64,000 nucleotides of DNA from Alcanivorax jadensis T9. Its GTDB lineage: Bacteria; Pseudomonadota; Gammaproteobacteria; Pseudomonadales; Alcanivoracaceae. Where the stretch lies: positions 412,721-476,720 of the forward strand of contig NZ_ARXU01000003.1 in the NCBI RefSeq assembly GCF_000756655.1, in the 5' to 3' direction. The translations under genes were made by a program, and so were the position numbers. The first letter of the stretch is position 1. Each line of letters begins with the position of its first letter. Of this stretch, positions 34,189 to 42,702 are shown one piece after another. Under the pieces are notes generated by a model. That model had not been told where the DNA came from. It did not search any database and saw nothing but the letters and a program-made list of their open reading frames with translations.

Positions 34189-35481
34189 TTAATGCAGTTT
34201 CAGTCGTGGCCGCACCAGCTTGTTGAAGCGGCCGGCGATCAGCAACATGATCGTGCGGGGCCAGCCGTACAGGGCGGCCTGATGCATGCGATACAGACTG
34301 ATGTACATCATCCGTGCCAGCCAGCCTTCCACGAAGAAGTTACCACCCTTCAGGTTGCCCATCAGCATGCCCACCGAGCTGTAATTGGACAGCGATACCA
34401 GCGAGCCATGGTCCTTGTACTGGAACGGCCGCGGTTCACGTTTCATGATCAGTTGCTGCAGGCTGCGGGCGGTGTGTTGGGCCATCTGCTGGGCGGACTG
34501 GGCCCTTGGCGGGATGGGCCGCTCTTCGCCTTCCGGGATCAGGAACGCCGCATCGCCGATGATGAAGATGTTCTTGTGTCCCTTGGCCTGCAGGGTCGGC
34601 TCCACTTCCACCTGGTTGATGCGGTTGGTGGTCAGGCCTTCGATCTGGCCCAGCCAGTCCGGGCACTTTACCCCGGCGGCCCATACCAGCAGGTCGGCGT
34701 TGATGGGGTCGCCTTCCTTGGGTACCAGCGCCTCAGGGGTTGCCTCGGCCACCATGACACCGGTGCGGACTTTCACGCCCAGGGATTCCAGCCGCTGGGT
34801 GGCGGTGGCAGAGACCCGTTCGCTGAGCACCGGCAGGATCCGTGGCGCTGCTTCGATCACGTCCACCTGGAGGTGTTTGCGATCCAGCTTTTCGTGGCCG
34901 TAGAAATTGAGCATGGACACCGCATGATGCAGTTCCGCGGCCAGCTCCACGCCGGTGGCGCCGCCGCCGACAATGGCTACGGACACTGGCTTGCCTTCAT
35001 AGTTGGCGTGCAGACAGGCATTCAGGAAGCGTTCGCGAAAGCGTTCCGCCTGGGCGCGGCTGTCCATGAACAGGCAGTTTTCACGCACCCCGGGGGTGCC
35101 GAAGTCGTTGCTCTGGCTGCCGGTGGCCAGTACCAGGTAATCGTAGGGGAGTTGTCGTTCCGGCAGCACTTCCGAGCCGTGGTTGTCCTGGAGCGGAGCC
35201 AGCGTCAGAGTCTGCGCCTCCACGTTCACCTGGGTCATGGTGCCCGGCTCAAAACGGTAATGGTTCAGCTGGGCGTGGGCGCGGTAGTCCACCGCATCCA
35301 GGTCCGCGTCGATGGCGCCGGTGGCCACTTCATGAAAACGCGGTTTCCAGACATGGATGCTGGAGGAATCTATCAGGGTCACGTCCGCGTGGCCGTATTT
35401 GCCGAGCTTGCGACCCAGGCGGGTGACCAGAGGCAGACCACCGGCGCCACCGCCGACGACAACAATTCTGGGTTTGCTCAT
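34189..35481 (-). CDS. ndh: Type II NADH dehydrogenase
   Basis: 430 residues from the ATG at 35481 (MSKPRIVVVGGGAGG), with AGGAG upstream; a longer frame to 35586 adds unrelated sequence. FAD-binding Rossmann motif GGGAGG at about 10-15, NAD-binding motif AIVGGGATGVELAAEL at about 165-180, and the second FAD signature NIFIIGDAAFL. The C-terminal amphipathic region (RMHQAALYGWPRTIMLLIAGRFNKLVRPRLKLH) anchors it to the inner membrane. It transfers electrons from NADH to quinone without proton pumping. It is a single gene. Confidence 0.95.
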   Translation of the reverse strand: MSKPRIVVVGGGAGGLPLVTRLGRKLGKYGHADVTLIDSSSIHVWKPRFHEVATGAIDADLDAVDYRAHAQLNHYRFEPGTMTQVNVEAQTLTLAPLQDNHGSEVLPERQLPYDYLVLATGSQSNDFGTPGVRENCLFMDSRAQAERFRERFLNACLHANYEGKPVSVAIVGGGATGVELAAELHHAVSMLNFYGHEKLDRKHLQVDVIEAAPRILPVLSERVSATATQRLESLGVKVRTGVMVAEATPEALVPKEGDPINADLLVWAAGVKCPDWLGQIEGLTTNRINQVEVEPTLQAKGHKNIFIIGDAAFLIPEGEERPIPPRAQSAQQMAQHTARSLQQLIMKREPRPFQYKDHGSLVSLSNYSSVGMLMGNLKGGNFFVEGWLARMMYISLYRMHQAALYGWPRTIMLLIAGRFNKLVRPRLKLH

Positions 35482-35746
35482 TGGGGCTCCTGTCGGGCCA
35501 ACCCTCATGGGTTGCCAGTCAATCATATCCACCTTGGCGGTGAACAGGTCCGGGTTAAAGGAGCCTCTGAATGACGCTGGGCGCACTCAGTGGCTCATCA
35601 ATGAGGCAGAGCCCTTGTGGGGCAGGGAGCGATGACGGTTGTCGCCACTCCGGGGGTGCAGTCTAGCGCGTGTGGTAAACAGGTCCAGACCAGGTGTTTC
35701 CTTTTTGCCTTCCCGGGTGGGCGGGTCTGCCCGCCGGGCGGCAATG
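35482..35746. other. Non-coding stretch upstream of ndh
   Basis: About 265 bp without a credible gene. It contains a GGAGCCTCTGAATGAC motif at 35560-35575 shared with two other sites and, near the right end, the pckA terminator. It presumably holds the ndh promoter, but no clear -35/-10 pair is convincing. Confidence 0.4.
35560..35575. repeat. GGAGCCTCTGAATAACTCC-type motif, copy 1 (partial)
   Basis: GGAGCCTCTGAATGAC matches the first 13 bases of the copy at 63981, with divergence afterwards. It lies upstream of ndh. Confidence 0.45.
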
Positions 35747-35773
35747 AAAAAGCCCGCCGGTGGCGGGCTTTTT
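35747..35773 (-). terminator. Terminator of pckA
   Basis: On either strand AAAAAGCCCGCC, a three-base loop, and GGCGGGCTTTTT. It lies 17 bp after the pckA stop and can act in both directions. Confidence 0.92.
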
Positions 35774-35789
35774 CAGTGATCCTTACGGA

Positions 35790-37334
35790 TCAGGCCTTGG
35801 GGCCGGCAGCACGGATCTCGTCGGACACGTCCGCATACTTCTCGGCAAAGTTCTTTTCGAACTGTTCTGCCAGATCGCGGGCGCGGGCCTCGTAGTTTTC
35901 CGGGTTGGCCCAGGTGTTCTTGGGCTGCAGCAGCTGGCTGTCCACACCGGGAACGGCTTTCGGCACGTCCAGGTTGATGATATCCAGGTGCTCGGTTTCC
36001 GCGTTGTCCAGGTCGCCGGAGAGGATCGCGTTCACCACGCCACGGGTAGTGGGGATGCTGAAACGCTCGCCTTCGCCGAAGGGGCCGCCGGTCCAGCCGG
36101 TGTTCACCAGGAACACGGTGGAGCCGAAATCTTCCATCCGCTTGATCAGCAGCTCGGCGTATTCGCCGGCGCGACGGGGGAAGAAGGGGGCGCCGAAGCA
36201 GGTGGAGAAGGTGCTCTTGATGCCGCCACCGGAACCCATTTCGGTGGAGCCGACCAGCGCGGTGTAGCCGCTCAGGAAGTGGTAGGCCGCCGCTTCCTTG
36301 GACAGCTTGGATACCGGCGGAAGCACACCGGTCAGGTCGCAGGTCAGGAAGATGATGTGCTTGGGCTCGCCGGCACGGTTGGCTTCTACCTTCTTGTCGA
36401 TGTTTTCCAGCGGGTAGGCGGCGCGGGTGTTCTGGGTCAGGGACACGTCGGTGTAGTCGGCGGTGCGGCTTTCGTCATTGATGATGACGTTTTCCAGTAC
36501 CGCGCCGAACTTGATGGCATCCCAGATCACCGGCTCGTTTTTCTGGCTCAGGTCGATGCACTTGGCGTAGCAACCGCCTTCGATGTTGAACACCACATCC
36601 TTGCCCCAGCCGTGCTCGTCGTCACCGATCAGGTAACGGTTCGGATCGGCGGACAGGGTGGTCTTACCGGTGCCGGACAGGCCGAAGAACAGGGCCACGT
36701 CGCCATCGTCGCCCACGTTGGCAGAGCAATGCATGGGCAGTACGTCTTTTTCCGGCAGCAGGAAGTTCTGCACGGAGAACATGGCTTTCTTCATTTCACC
36801 GGCGTAACGCATGCCGGCGATCAGTACCTTGCGCTGGGCAAAATTGAGGATCACACAGCCATCGGAATTGGTGCCGTCACGCTCCGGCTCACACTGGAAG
36901 TGCGGGGCGTGCAGGATCTGCCATTCTTCCTTGCTGCGCGGATTGTACTTTTCCGGGCGGATGAACATGGTGTTGGCGAACAGGTTGTGCCACGCGGTCT
37001 GCGCGGTCACTTTCACTGCCAGGTAATGGTCCGCATCGGCACCCACGTGCAGGTGGGAAACAAAGGCATCAGCGTCGGCAACGGCAACGCTGACACGATC
37101 CCACAGGGCATCGAACTTGTCGGCGGGGAAGGCACGGTTAATAGCACCCCAGTGGATGTGCTCGCTGGTGCTGGGCTCGTCAACGATGTAGCGGTCCATG
37201 GGGGAGCGGCCGGTGCGATGACCGGTTTCCACTACCAGGGCGCCGGTGTCGGACAGGCGGCCTTCGTTGCGCTGAACAGCCAGCTCTACCAGCTGGGCCG
37301 GGCTGAGGTCGTTATAAACAATCGGGTCGGTCAT
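35790..37334 (-). CDS. pckA: Phosphoenolpyruvate carboxykinase (ATP)
   Basis: 514 residues from the ATG at 37334; CAGGA six bases upstream favours this over the ATG at 37340. The enzyme converts oxaloacetate and ATP to phosphoenolpyruvate, the entry to gluconeogenesis that a cell living on alkanes or fatty acids needs. Motifs: P-loop [23 protein letters not shown] metal site, [13 protein letters not shown] near the N-terminus and [22 protein letters not shown] for substrate binding. Length is near the family norm (E. coli 540). It lies next to hslO-hslR-yrfG, as in enterobacteria. Confidence 0.96.
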   Translation of the reverse strand: MTDPIVYNDLSPAQLVELAVQRNEGRLSDTGALVVETGHRTGRSPMDRYIVDEPSTSEHIHWGAINRAFPADKFDALWDRVSVAVADADAFVSHLHVGADADHYLAVKVTAQTAWHNLFANTMFIRPEKYNPRSKEEWQILHAPHFQCEPERDGTNSDGCVILNFAQRKVLIAGMRYAGEMKKAMFSVQNFLLPEKDVLPMHCSANVGDDGDVALFFGLSGTGKTTLSADPNRYLIGDDEHGWGKDVVFNIEGGCYAKCIDLSQKNEPVIWDAIKFGAVLENVIINDESRTADYTDVSLTQNTRAAYPLENIDKKVEANRAGEPKHIIFLTCDLTGVLPPVSKLSKEAAAYHFLSGYTALVGSTEMGSGGGIKSTFSTCFGAPFFPRRAGEYAELLIKRMEDFGSTVFLVNTGWTGGPFGEGERFSIPTTRGVVNAILSGDLDNAETEHLDIINLDVPKAVPGVDSQLLQPKNTWANPENYEARARDLAEQFEKNFAEKYADVSDEIRAAGPKA

Positions 37335-37558
37335 GGTCATTCCTGGGCTTGTGGCCGTGCCGTTTCAGCGTGTATGGGCGCCGAAACTCTGGTTCGCATT
37401 GCGGATAACAGTGCCGGTCTCGTGCCCGTTACTGCCACCGGGCAAGACCAAAGGGGACCGGGGGATGAAACCTCCAGTCAGCACAGGCGCGCGATTATGC
37501 CAGAAAAGGAAATCAGTGGCGATTCCCCCTTGGACCGGGCGGTCACGGCAGCACGGCC

Positions 37559-37722
37559 AAGTTGACAGTTAATAGTGGACAGTTGACAGCTACGCGGGTT
37601 AGCCGTGACACACATTTAACCGCAAGAGGCCGCGCTCAAGGTTCGAGCGCGGCCTCTTGCACTTCAGAAACTGATACGCCGGACCGCGACGCTGTCAACT
37701 GTCCACTATCAACTGTCAACTA
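37559..37722. repeat. Composite element: outer 31-bp inverted arms around an inner hairpin
   Basis: The left arm at 37559-37590 (AAGTTGACAGTTAATAGTGG onward) is mirrored almost perfectly at 37691-37721 (GCTGTCAACTGTCCACTATC onward). Between them is a perfect 16-bp hairpin at 37622-37660. The right arm supplies the TGA stop codon of hslO (37716-37718). It is the most complete copy of the composite family in the window. Confidence 0.9.
37622..37660. terminator. Inner GAGGCCGCGC hairpin of composite element
   Basis: GCAAGAGGCCGCGCTC, seven-base loop, GAGCGCGGCCTCTTGC: a perfect 16-bp stem. Similar stems recur at 42361, 44699, 58831 and 62435, each in a gene-end context. There is no strong T-run, so it may stop transcription weakly or protect 3' ends. 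Confidence 0.7.
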
Positions 37723-38570
37723 CTCTCCCGGATCATCTCTGCCAGATCCACCGCATCAAAGCGTTCCCGGTTGCGGCAGAAGTCGCAGGTCAGGGTCACT
37801 TCGCCGTCTTCGTCGAGCAGGGTCTGCAATTCGTTGCTTCCCAGGGAGATCAGGGCATTGCGGTTGCGGTCCCGGGAGCAGGTGCAGCCGAACTGCAGGG
37901 CCTGGGCGTCGGGCAGCTGTGGTGGGGTGTCGTGGAATAGCCGGTGGAGGATGGTCTGATCGTCCAGGTTGAGTAGCTCTTCCATTTTCAGGGTGCCGGC
38001 CAGAGCGTCAAGGTGCTCCCACATCTGTGTGTTGGCGTCGCTGCTGGCCAGCTGGTTGGGCAGCCGTTGCAGTAGCAGGCCGGCGGCCCGGTTATTGCCG
38101 CTGGCCAGCCACAGGCGGGTGGGGAGTTGTTCGGATTGGTGGAAGTAGGCTTCCAGACACTGGGCCAGGGAGTCCCCGGCCAGGGGGACGATGCCCTGAT
38201 ACTGGCGGCCCTGCTCCGGGATGATGGTGATCACCATGTTGCCGTCGCCGATCAGGGTCTGGATGTCGCCATGGCTCCAGTCCTGGCCGTCGCTGTGGCG
38301 GGCCAGGGCGCGCAACTCGCCCTCGTTGGTGCACTCGGCCAGCAGCAGGGACACAGGGCCCTTGCCCTGGGCCTGCAATGCCAGGCGGCCCTTGAATTTC
38401 AGGGTGCTGGCCAGCAGTGCCACGGCGGCTACCGCCTCGCCGATCAGCCCCTGTACTGCCAGCGGGTAGTTATGCCCTTCAATAATACGGGTGACGCTGC
38501 TTTCCACCTGCACCAGTTCGCCGCGGATATCGGAGTCAGGGAACAGAAAGCGTTGTTTGTGATCTTGCAT
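37716..38570 (-). CDS. hslO: Redox-regulated chaperone Hsp33
   Basis: A 284-residue cytosolic holdase activated by oxidation. The zinc-binding redox switch is present: C229-T-C231 ([10 protein letters not shown]) and C262-DF-C265 (LTCDFCRNR). The N-terminal domain has [10 protein letters not shown] and the central [13 protein letters not shown] segment. AGGACACGACC precedes the ATG. Its stop codon lies within the right arm of the composite repeat. It is downstream of hslR and yrfG, the same order as in E. coli. Confidence 0.95.
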   Translation of the reverse strand: MQDHKQRFLFPDSDIRGELVQVESSVTRIIEGHNYPLAVQGLIGEAVAAVALLASTLKFKGRLALQAQGKGPVSLLLAECTNEGELRALARHSDGQDWSHGDIQTLIGDGNMVITIIPEQGRQYQGIVPLAGDSLAQCLEAYFHQSEQLPTRLWLASGNNRAAGLLLQRLPNQLASSDANTQMWEHLDALAGTLKMEELLNLDDQTILHRLFHDTPPQLPDAQALQFGCTCSRDRNRNALISLGSNELQTLLDEDGEVTLTCDFCRNRERFDAVDLAEMIRESS

Positions 38571-38629
38571 GGTCGTGTCCTGAGGGCTGTTGCTGTCTTC
38601 GCGATGCCTTTATGGGGGCGCGATAGCGG

Positions 38630-39019
38630 TTATTCCAGGTTGTCTCTCTTGAAGCGCTGGATATCCCGGCGTTCCTTCTTGCTGGGCTTGTGGTCCGGTG
38701 CGGCGGCGGCCGCCCGTGCCAGCTTGCGTTGCTCGCTGCTCTGTTCCCGGCGGCTGCGGCTTTGTTCGGTTTCCTGATAGAGGGTCTGGGCCACGCTGGC
38801 GGGGCCGCGCTTGCTACTCAGGCCTTCTACTATTACCTCGAAATGTTCGGTGCCCTTGGTAATGGCAATGGTCTGGCCGGGTTGCACATTCTTGCTGGGC
38901 TTGGCCTTGCTGCCATCAATCTGCACCTTGCCGCCTTCGATGGCGGCCTTGGCCAGGCTGCGGGTCTTGAAGAAACGGGTCGCCCACAGCCAGGAGTCGA
39001 TACGAACGGTCTCGCTCAC
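38630..39019 (-). CDS. hslR: Heat shock protein 15 (S4-domain RNA-binding protein)
   Basis: 129 residues from the GTG at 39019 (MSETVRIDSWLWATRFFKTRS); the open frame continues upstream into yrfG in a non-coding phase. The S4 domain covers about residues 5-65 (VRIDSWLWATRFFKTRSLAKAAIEGGKVQIDGSKAKPSKNVQPGQ). The C-terminal tail is basic and helical (SRSRREQSSEQRKLARAAAA... KKERRDIQRFKRDN). Hsp15 binds the 50S subunit carrying a stalled nascent chain and helps recycle it. It starts 10 bp after the yrfG stop. Confidence 0.93.
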   Translation of the reverse strand: MSETVRIDSWLWATRFFKTRSLAKAAIEGGKVQIDGSKAKPSKNVQPGQTIAITKGTEHFEVIVEGLSSKRGPASVAQTLYQETEQSRSRREQSSEQRKLARAAAAAPDHKPSKKERRDIQRFKRDNLE

Positions 39020-39029
39020 GGCATTTCTC

Positions 39030-39683
39030 TCATGGTAAGACCCGCAGAAAATCGTCGATGGCCGGGAACGGATGGGTATGGTCCCGCTTGGGCAGGCTGG
39101 AATCCGGGTGCAGGATGCTGACCGGCTGGCCGATCCCGTAGAGCTGGGCACTGTGCAGCACCGGCAGGGAGTCATCCACCAGCAGGGCGCGGGCCGGGTC
39201 AAAGGGCAGGTGGCGTTGCAGGTGCTGCCAGAAGGACTGGGCTTCCTTGGCGTGGCCATAATCGTGGCTGGAGACGATTTCATCGAAATAGCGGTCGATG
39301 CCGGTACGCTCTACCTTCAAGTCCAGGGCATCACGATGGGCGTTGGTGACCATGATGACCTGTTTGTCAGACTCCTTCAGCGCCTGCAGAAACGTGTCCG
39401 CGCCGGGTCGCACGGCAATGCGATCGCCGGCTTCCCGTTTCAGGCTGGCGATTTCCAGGCCCAGCTCCGCGGTCCAGAAATCCAGGCAATACCAGTTGAG
39501 GGTGCCCAGATGGCTGGTGATCCAGTCGTGGATGATGCGGTCGGCCTCGGCCCGATCCAGCCCTTGTTGGCGGGCGTAGCACTCGGGGACATGTTTTTGC
39601 CAGAACCAGTTATCGAACTCCAGGTCGAGCAAGGTGCCGTCCATATCCAATAGCACGGTGTCGACGGATTGCCAGTCAATCAT
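39030..39683 (-). CDS. yrfG: GMP/IMP nucleotidase, HAD family
   Basis: A 217-residue HAD-superfamily hydrolase. Motif I is DMDGTLLDL (nucleophile D13), motif II VMVTNAHRDAL-type (VTNAH), motif III lysine in GHAKEAQ, and motif IV LLVDDSLPVL. Length and sequence match the YrfG group, which dephosphorylates GMP and IMP. It is first in a probable yrfG-hslR-hslO operon; in E. coli igaA precedes it but is missing here. AGGAA precedes the ATG. Confidence 0.9.
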   Translation of the reverse strand: MIDWQSVDTVLLDMDGTLLDLEFDNWFWQKHVPECYARQQGLDRAEADRIIHDWITSHLGTLNWYCLDFWTAELGLEIASLKREAGDRIAVRPGADTFLQALKESDKQVIMVTNAHRDALDLKVERTGIDRYFDEIVSSHDYGHAKEAQSFWQHLQRHLPFDPARALLVDDSLPVLHSAQLYGIGQPVSILHPDSSLPKRDHTHPFPAIDDFLRVLP

Positions 39684-39720
39684 GAATTTCCTGCGTATTC
39701 GGGTTAGTCTTCGGCCTCAA

Positions 39721-39739
39721 GGAGCTTCTGAGTAACTCC
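39721..39739. repeat. GGAGCCTCTGAATAACTCC-type motif, copy 2
   Basis: GGAGCTTCTGAGTAACTCC differs from the copy at 63981 at two of 19 positions. It lies between the divergent yrfG and nudE genes. Confidence 0.55.
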
Positions 39740-39772
39740 CTACAATCATTGCCGCGAGATCTGACGCTGATT

Positions 39773-40321
39773 ATGGATGAGAAACCGGAGATTCTCGACA
39801 CCCGACTGGTCGCAAAAAGCCGCCTGTTCGGAATCGAAGAGCTGCACCTGCGTTTTCGCAACGGGGTGGAGCGGACCTATGAGCGCCTGCGCACCCCGCC
39901 CATTGCGGCGGTAATGATGGTGCCGTTGCTGGATGACGACACCGTGGTAATGATCCGCGAGTATGGCGCCGGCACCGAAAGTTACGAACTGACCCTGCCC
40001 AAGGGCGCCTACGAACACGGCGAGGACTGGCGTGACGCAGCTAACCGGGAATTGAAGGAAGAGGCCGGTTATGGCGCCCGTCACCTTACCTTGATGAAGG
40101 ACATGACCCTGTCGCCAGGTTATATGGGGCACCGCATCAAGGTGGTGTTGGCGGAAGACCTGTATGAAGAGTCCCTGCCCGGGGATGAGCCGGAAGAACT
40201 GGAAGTGCTCACCTGGAAACTGTCCGACCTGGACCGTTTGATTGAGCGGGACGACGTGACGGAAGCCCGGGTGATCGCCGCGTTGCTGATGGCGAAGCGG
40301 TTGCTGGAGCAACGTCGATAA
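39773..40321 (+). CDS. nudE: ADP compounds hydrolase NudE
   Basis: 182 residues from the ATG at 39773 (MDEKPEILDTRLVAKSRLF), which aligns with E. coli NudE; a TTG eight codons upstream is possible. The Nudix box is canonical: GAYEHGEDWRDAANRELKEE then AGYG. It hydrolyses ADP-ribose, NADH and diadenosine polyphosphates, housekeeping of nucleotide by-products. It is divergent from yrfG, as in enterobacteria, and followed by cysQ after a REP-like element. Confidence 0.93.
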   Translation: MDEKPEILDTRLVAKSRLFGIEELHLRFRNGVERTYERLRTPPIAAVMMVPLLDDDTVVMIREYGAGTESYELTLPKGAYEHGEDWRDAANRELKEEAGYGARHLTLMKDMTLSPGYMGHRIKVVLAEDLYEESLPGDEPEELEVLTWKLSDLDRLIERDDVTEARVIAALLMAKRLLEQRR

Positions 40322-40326
40322 TTGAT

Positions 40327-40460
40327 CTGTAGGAGCGGCGCCTGAGCCGCGATCCTCGCCTCAGGCGAGGGAATCTATCGCATATGGATGCGATTTTCCG
40401 GACTTCGCAGCCCTGTTCGAGGCTCATACTCGCAGAGCACAGAGGGCGCCGCTTCTACAG
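40327..40460. repeat. REP-like GTAGGAGCGGCGC inverted repeat, full copy
   Basis: CTGTAGGAGCGGCGCCTGAG at the left is mirrored by GGGCGCCGCTTCTACAG at 40444-40460. An internal hairpin CTCGCCTCAGGCGAG is at about 40355-40369. It lies 5 bp after the nudE stop and ends 31 bp before cysQ. Confidence 0.85.
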
Positions 40461-40491
40461 GTGGCAAAATCTGAATCACAGGAAAAACGAA

Positions 40492-41307
40492 ATGACCGAC
40501 TTTAATACCCTGCTGGAACCGCTCGCCGAGATCGCCCGTGAAGCGGGCAAGGCTATTCTCACTGTGTATGAGCGTGACGACCTGGGGGTGGAAACCAAGG
40601 ACGACAAGTCGCCGATTACCGAAGCGGATATGGCGGCGCACAAGATTATCGAAGCGCGCCTGCAGGCGCTGACCCCGGAGATCCCTGTGTTTTCCGAAGA
40701 GTCCGGTGGTATTGCCTACGCGGATCGCAAGGACTGGCCCCGTTTCTGGCTAGTGGACCCGCTGGATGGCACCAAGGAATTTATCAAGCGCAATGGCGAG
40801 TTCACCGTCAACATCGCTCTGGTGGAAGGGGATACCCCGGTGCTGGGCGTCGTGCATGTGCCGGTAACGGCAGTGACCTACCTGGGTGGCCGCGGTGTGG
40901 GTGCTTATAAAGAGGAAGGCGGTGAGCGCAAACCAATCCAGTGCCGTGCCCGTACCGCCCCGGTGGTCATGGTGGCCAGCCGCAGCCATGGCGGTGAAGC
41001 GGTGGAAAAGCTGGAAGCCTTTATTCGCGAAGAAGTCGGTGACGTGGAGCGTGCCTCCATGGGCTCGTCCCTGAAGTTGTGTCTGGTAGCCGAAGGCAGT
41101 GCCGACATCTACCCCCGTCTGGCGCCCACCTCTGAATGGGACACTGCTGCTGCGCATGCGGTGGTAACGGCTGCTGGTGGCGTTGTGGTCAATACCGCGT
41201 TCGAGCCATTGCAGTATAACAAGGAAGACATCCTCAATCCGCACTTCCTGGTGCTGGGGCAGAGCATTGAGGAATGGCGCTTTATCGCCCCGGCGATTGC
41301 CGGGTAA
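40492..41307 (+). CDS. cysQ: 3'(2'),5'-bisphosphate nucleotidase CysQ
   Basis: 271 residues from the ATG at 40492, with AGGAAAAACGAA upstream. An inositol-monophosphatase-fold enzyme hydrolysing 3'-phosphoadenosine 5'-phosphate, a by-product of sulfate assimilation. Motifs: SPITEADMAAHKII, metal-site FSEESGG, WLVDPLDGTKEFIKRNGEFTVNIAL and SEWDTAAAHAVV. Length fits CysQ rather than SuhB. Gene order nudE-cysQ is common in pseudomonads and supports the assignment. Confidence 0.95.
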   Translation: MTDFNTLLEPLAEIAREAGKAILTVYERDDLGVETKDDKSPITEADMAAHKIIEARLQALTPEIPVFSEESGGIAYADRKDWPRFWLVDPLDGTKEFIKRNGEFTVNIALVEGDTPVLGVVHVPVTAVTYLGGRGVGAYKEEGGERKPIQCRARTAPVVMVASRSHGGEAVEKLEAFIREEVGDVERASMGSSLKLCLVAEGSADIYPRLAPTSEWDTAAAHAVVTAAGGVVVNTAFEPLQYNKEDILNPHFLVLGQSIEEWRFIAPAIAG

Positions 41308-41312
41308 GGCGT

Positions 41313-41407
41313 ATTCACCACAGAGGACACAGAGTTCACCGAGGGAAAACAGAACCTGTGTTGATAGGCGTTAACTCCGTGTTCTCTGTGTCCTCTGTGG
41401 TAAGAAA
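41313..41407. repeat. CACCACAGAG-type palindromic element
   Basis: TTCACCACAGAGGACACAGA at the left is mirrored by TTCTCTGTGTCCTCTGTGGT at the right, with about 40 bp between. It lies 5 bp after cysQ and just before the ribosome binding site of the next gene. It is related to 11031-11102. Confidence 0.85.
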
Positions 41408-41422
41408 AAACAAGGAGTTTCC

Positions 41423-42307
41423 ATGAGCAAAATGCATGAGCTGCGATTTGTTAGCGACGGCCAGTCCTGCCGGGGAGATCTATATCTTCCCAAAGGCGAC
41501 GGCCCCTTCCTGACCGTGGTCATGGGCCACGGTTTTGGTCTCACCAAGGCCTGTGGGCTGGAGCCATTTCGGGATGCCTTTTTGCAAGCCGGCTACGCGG
41601 TGTTCCAGTTTGACTACCGGCACTTCGGTGAAAGTGAAGGCATGCCCCGTCAGGTGTTGCTGCCCAACCGGGAAGTGGCGGACTGGCAGGCGGCGCTGGC
41701 CTGTGTGCGCAAGCAGGAGCAAGTGGATAACCAGCGCATCGTGTTGTGGGGGACCTCCTTTGGCGGCGGTCTGGTCACCGCCGTGGCGGCCCGGGAACCG
41801 GACGTAGCCGGTATCATTGCCCAGTGTCCGATGATGGATGGCCTGGCCTCGGTGCAGGAAGTAGTGCGTTACGCGGGGGTCGGCCAGGCGGTGAAAATGA
41901 CCGGTCTGGGTCTCTGGGATATGACCAGCAGCCTGCTGGGGATGGGGCCGCGCATGTTGCCCTCTGCCGGCAAGCCCGGCGAGTTGGCGGCCATGTCCAG
42001 TCATGATGCCTACGATGGTTATACCGCGCTGATGCCGGAGGGTGTGCCCAATGAAGTAGCGGCTCGTATCGGCCTGGTGCTGCCCTTGTTTCGCCCTGTG
42101 ACGCAGGCGGCCAAGGTGGCCTGCCCGGCGCTGGTGCTGATCTGTGAAACCGATACCGTGGCGCCGGCTTCAGCCGCAGAAAAGGCCGCTGCGGCCATGG
42201 CGAAAGCGACAGTGAAGCGCTATCCGATTGGTCATTTCGATATCTATCAGGGCGAGGCCAGGGATATCAGTGTGGCGGATCAGCTGGAATTTCTTCAGGG
42301 TTTGTAG
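41423..42307 (+). CDS. Alpha/beta hydrolase (esterase/lipase-like)
   Basis: A 294-residue serine hydrolase. Oxyanion region VVMGHGFGLTK (33-43), nucleophile elbow GTSFGGG with Ser112, acid in ICETDTVAP and histidine in PIGHFDIYQG. The segment FDYRHFGESEGMPRQ is typical of hydrolases related to the S15/dienelactone-hydrolase side of the family. AAGGAG precedes the ATG. No signal peptide, so it is cytosolic. It is close to the AlmA-type gene, so hydrolysing esters made by Baeyer-Villiger enzymes is possible (inference). Confidence 0.88.
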   Translation: MSKMHELRFVSDGQSCRGDLYLPKGDGPFLTVVMGHGFGLTKACGLEPFRDAFLQAGYAVFQFDYRHFGESEGMPRQVLLPNREVADWQAALACVRKQEQVDNQRIVLWGTSFGGGLVTAVAAREPDVAGIIAQCPMMDGLASVQEVVRYAGVGQAVKMTGLGLWDMTSSLLGMGPRMLPSAGKPGELAAMSSHDAYDGYTALMPEGVPNEVAARIGLVLPLFRPVTQAAKVACPALVLICETDTVAPASAAEKAAAAMAKATVKRYPIGHFDIYQGEARDISVADQLEFLQGL

Positions 42308-42310
42308 CGT

Positions 42311-42459
42311 GGGCAAGTTTCAAGTTGCAACGCGCCATACCTTTGCCCTTGATTTCAAACGCATGAGGCCGCGCTCCAGTCATTGGGCGCGGCCTCATGC
42401 GTAGCGGCTGACAGCAGCGCTGATCCGCGTTGAAACTTTCAACTTGTCACTTGCGACTC
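42311..42459. repeat. Composite element: outer arms plus inner hairpin
   Basis: The left arm at 42311-42334 (GGGCAAGTTTCAAGTTGCAA onward) is mirrored imperfectly by 42426-42454 (CGCGTTGAAACTTTCAACTT onward). The inner hairpin 42361-42400 is GCATGAGGCCGCGC / GCGCGGCCTCATGC, a perfect 14-bp stem. It separates the convergent hydrolase and small membrane protein genes. Its right side abuts the latter's stop codon. Confidence 0.85.
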
Positions 42460-42702
42460 TCAGAACGGCAGTAAGGCCACCAGATCCAGCGTCAGTTGAT
42501 CTGCGGCAACCAGCGCGCCGGTGGCGATCATGCTCAGGTTGATGCAGGGCAGTATCAGGCCAACGGCGAACAGGTTGACCATGCCGGGCTGGCGGATGCG
42601 ACCGCTCCATAACAGCAGGCTGATAATGGTGGCGCAGGAAATCGGTATCCATAGCCAGGGGTGAGAGGCGAACGTATCCCCGAAGGCAGTCAGATCGAAC
42701 AT
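42460..42702 (-). CDS. Small membrane protein, unknown function
   Basis: 80 residues from the ATG at 42702, with AAGGGTTCCGGC upstream. The frame is open to 43005, but the extra N-terminus has no protein-like character. Two hydrophobic segments are seen: WLWIPISCATIISLLLW and MVNLFAVGLILPCINLSMIATGALVAA. I do not recognise the family. It is alone on its strand between a composite repeat and the almA upstream region. Confidence 0.55.
   Translation of the reverse strand: MFDLTAFGDTFASHPWLWIPISCATIISLLLWSGRIRQPGMVNLFAVGLILPCINLSMIATGALVAADQLTLDLVALLPF

Noticed and set aside
34087..35574. 495-codon plus-strand ORF
   Set aside because: Antisense to ndh; its start lies in a REP-like repeat.
35760..37565. 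601-codon plus-strand ORF
   Set aside because: Exactly antisense to pckA, whose motifs are unmistakable. Long antisense frames are common in GC-rich genes.
37638..37650. GGTTCGAG as a tRNA T-loop
   Set aside because: It is the loop of a terminator-like hairpin; no cloverleaf can be drawn around it.
37559..37722. Insertion sequence
   Set aside because: Only about 160 bp with no transposase; at most a non-autonomous element.
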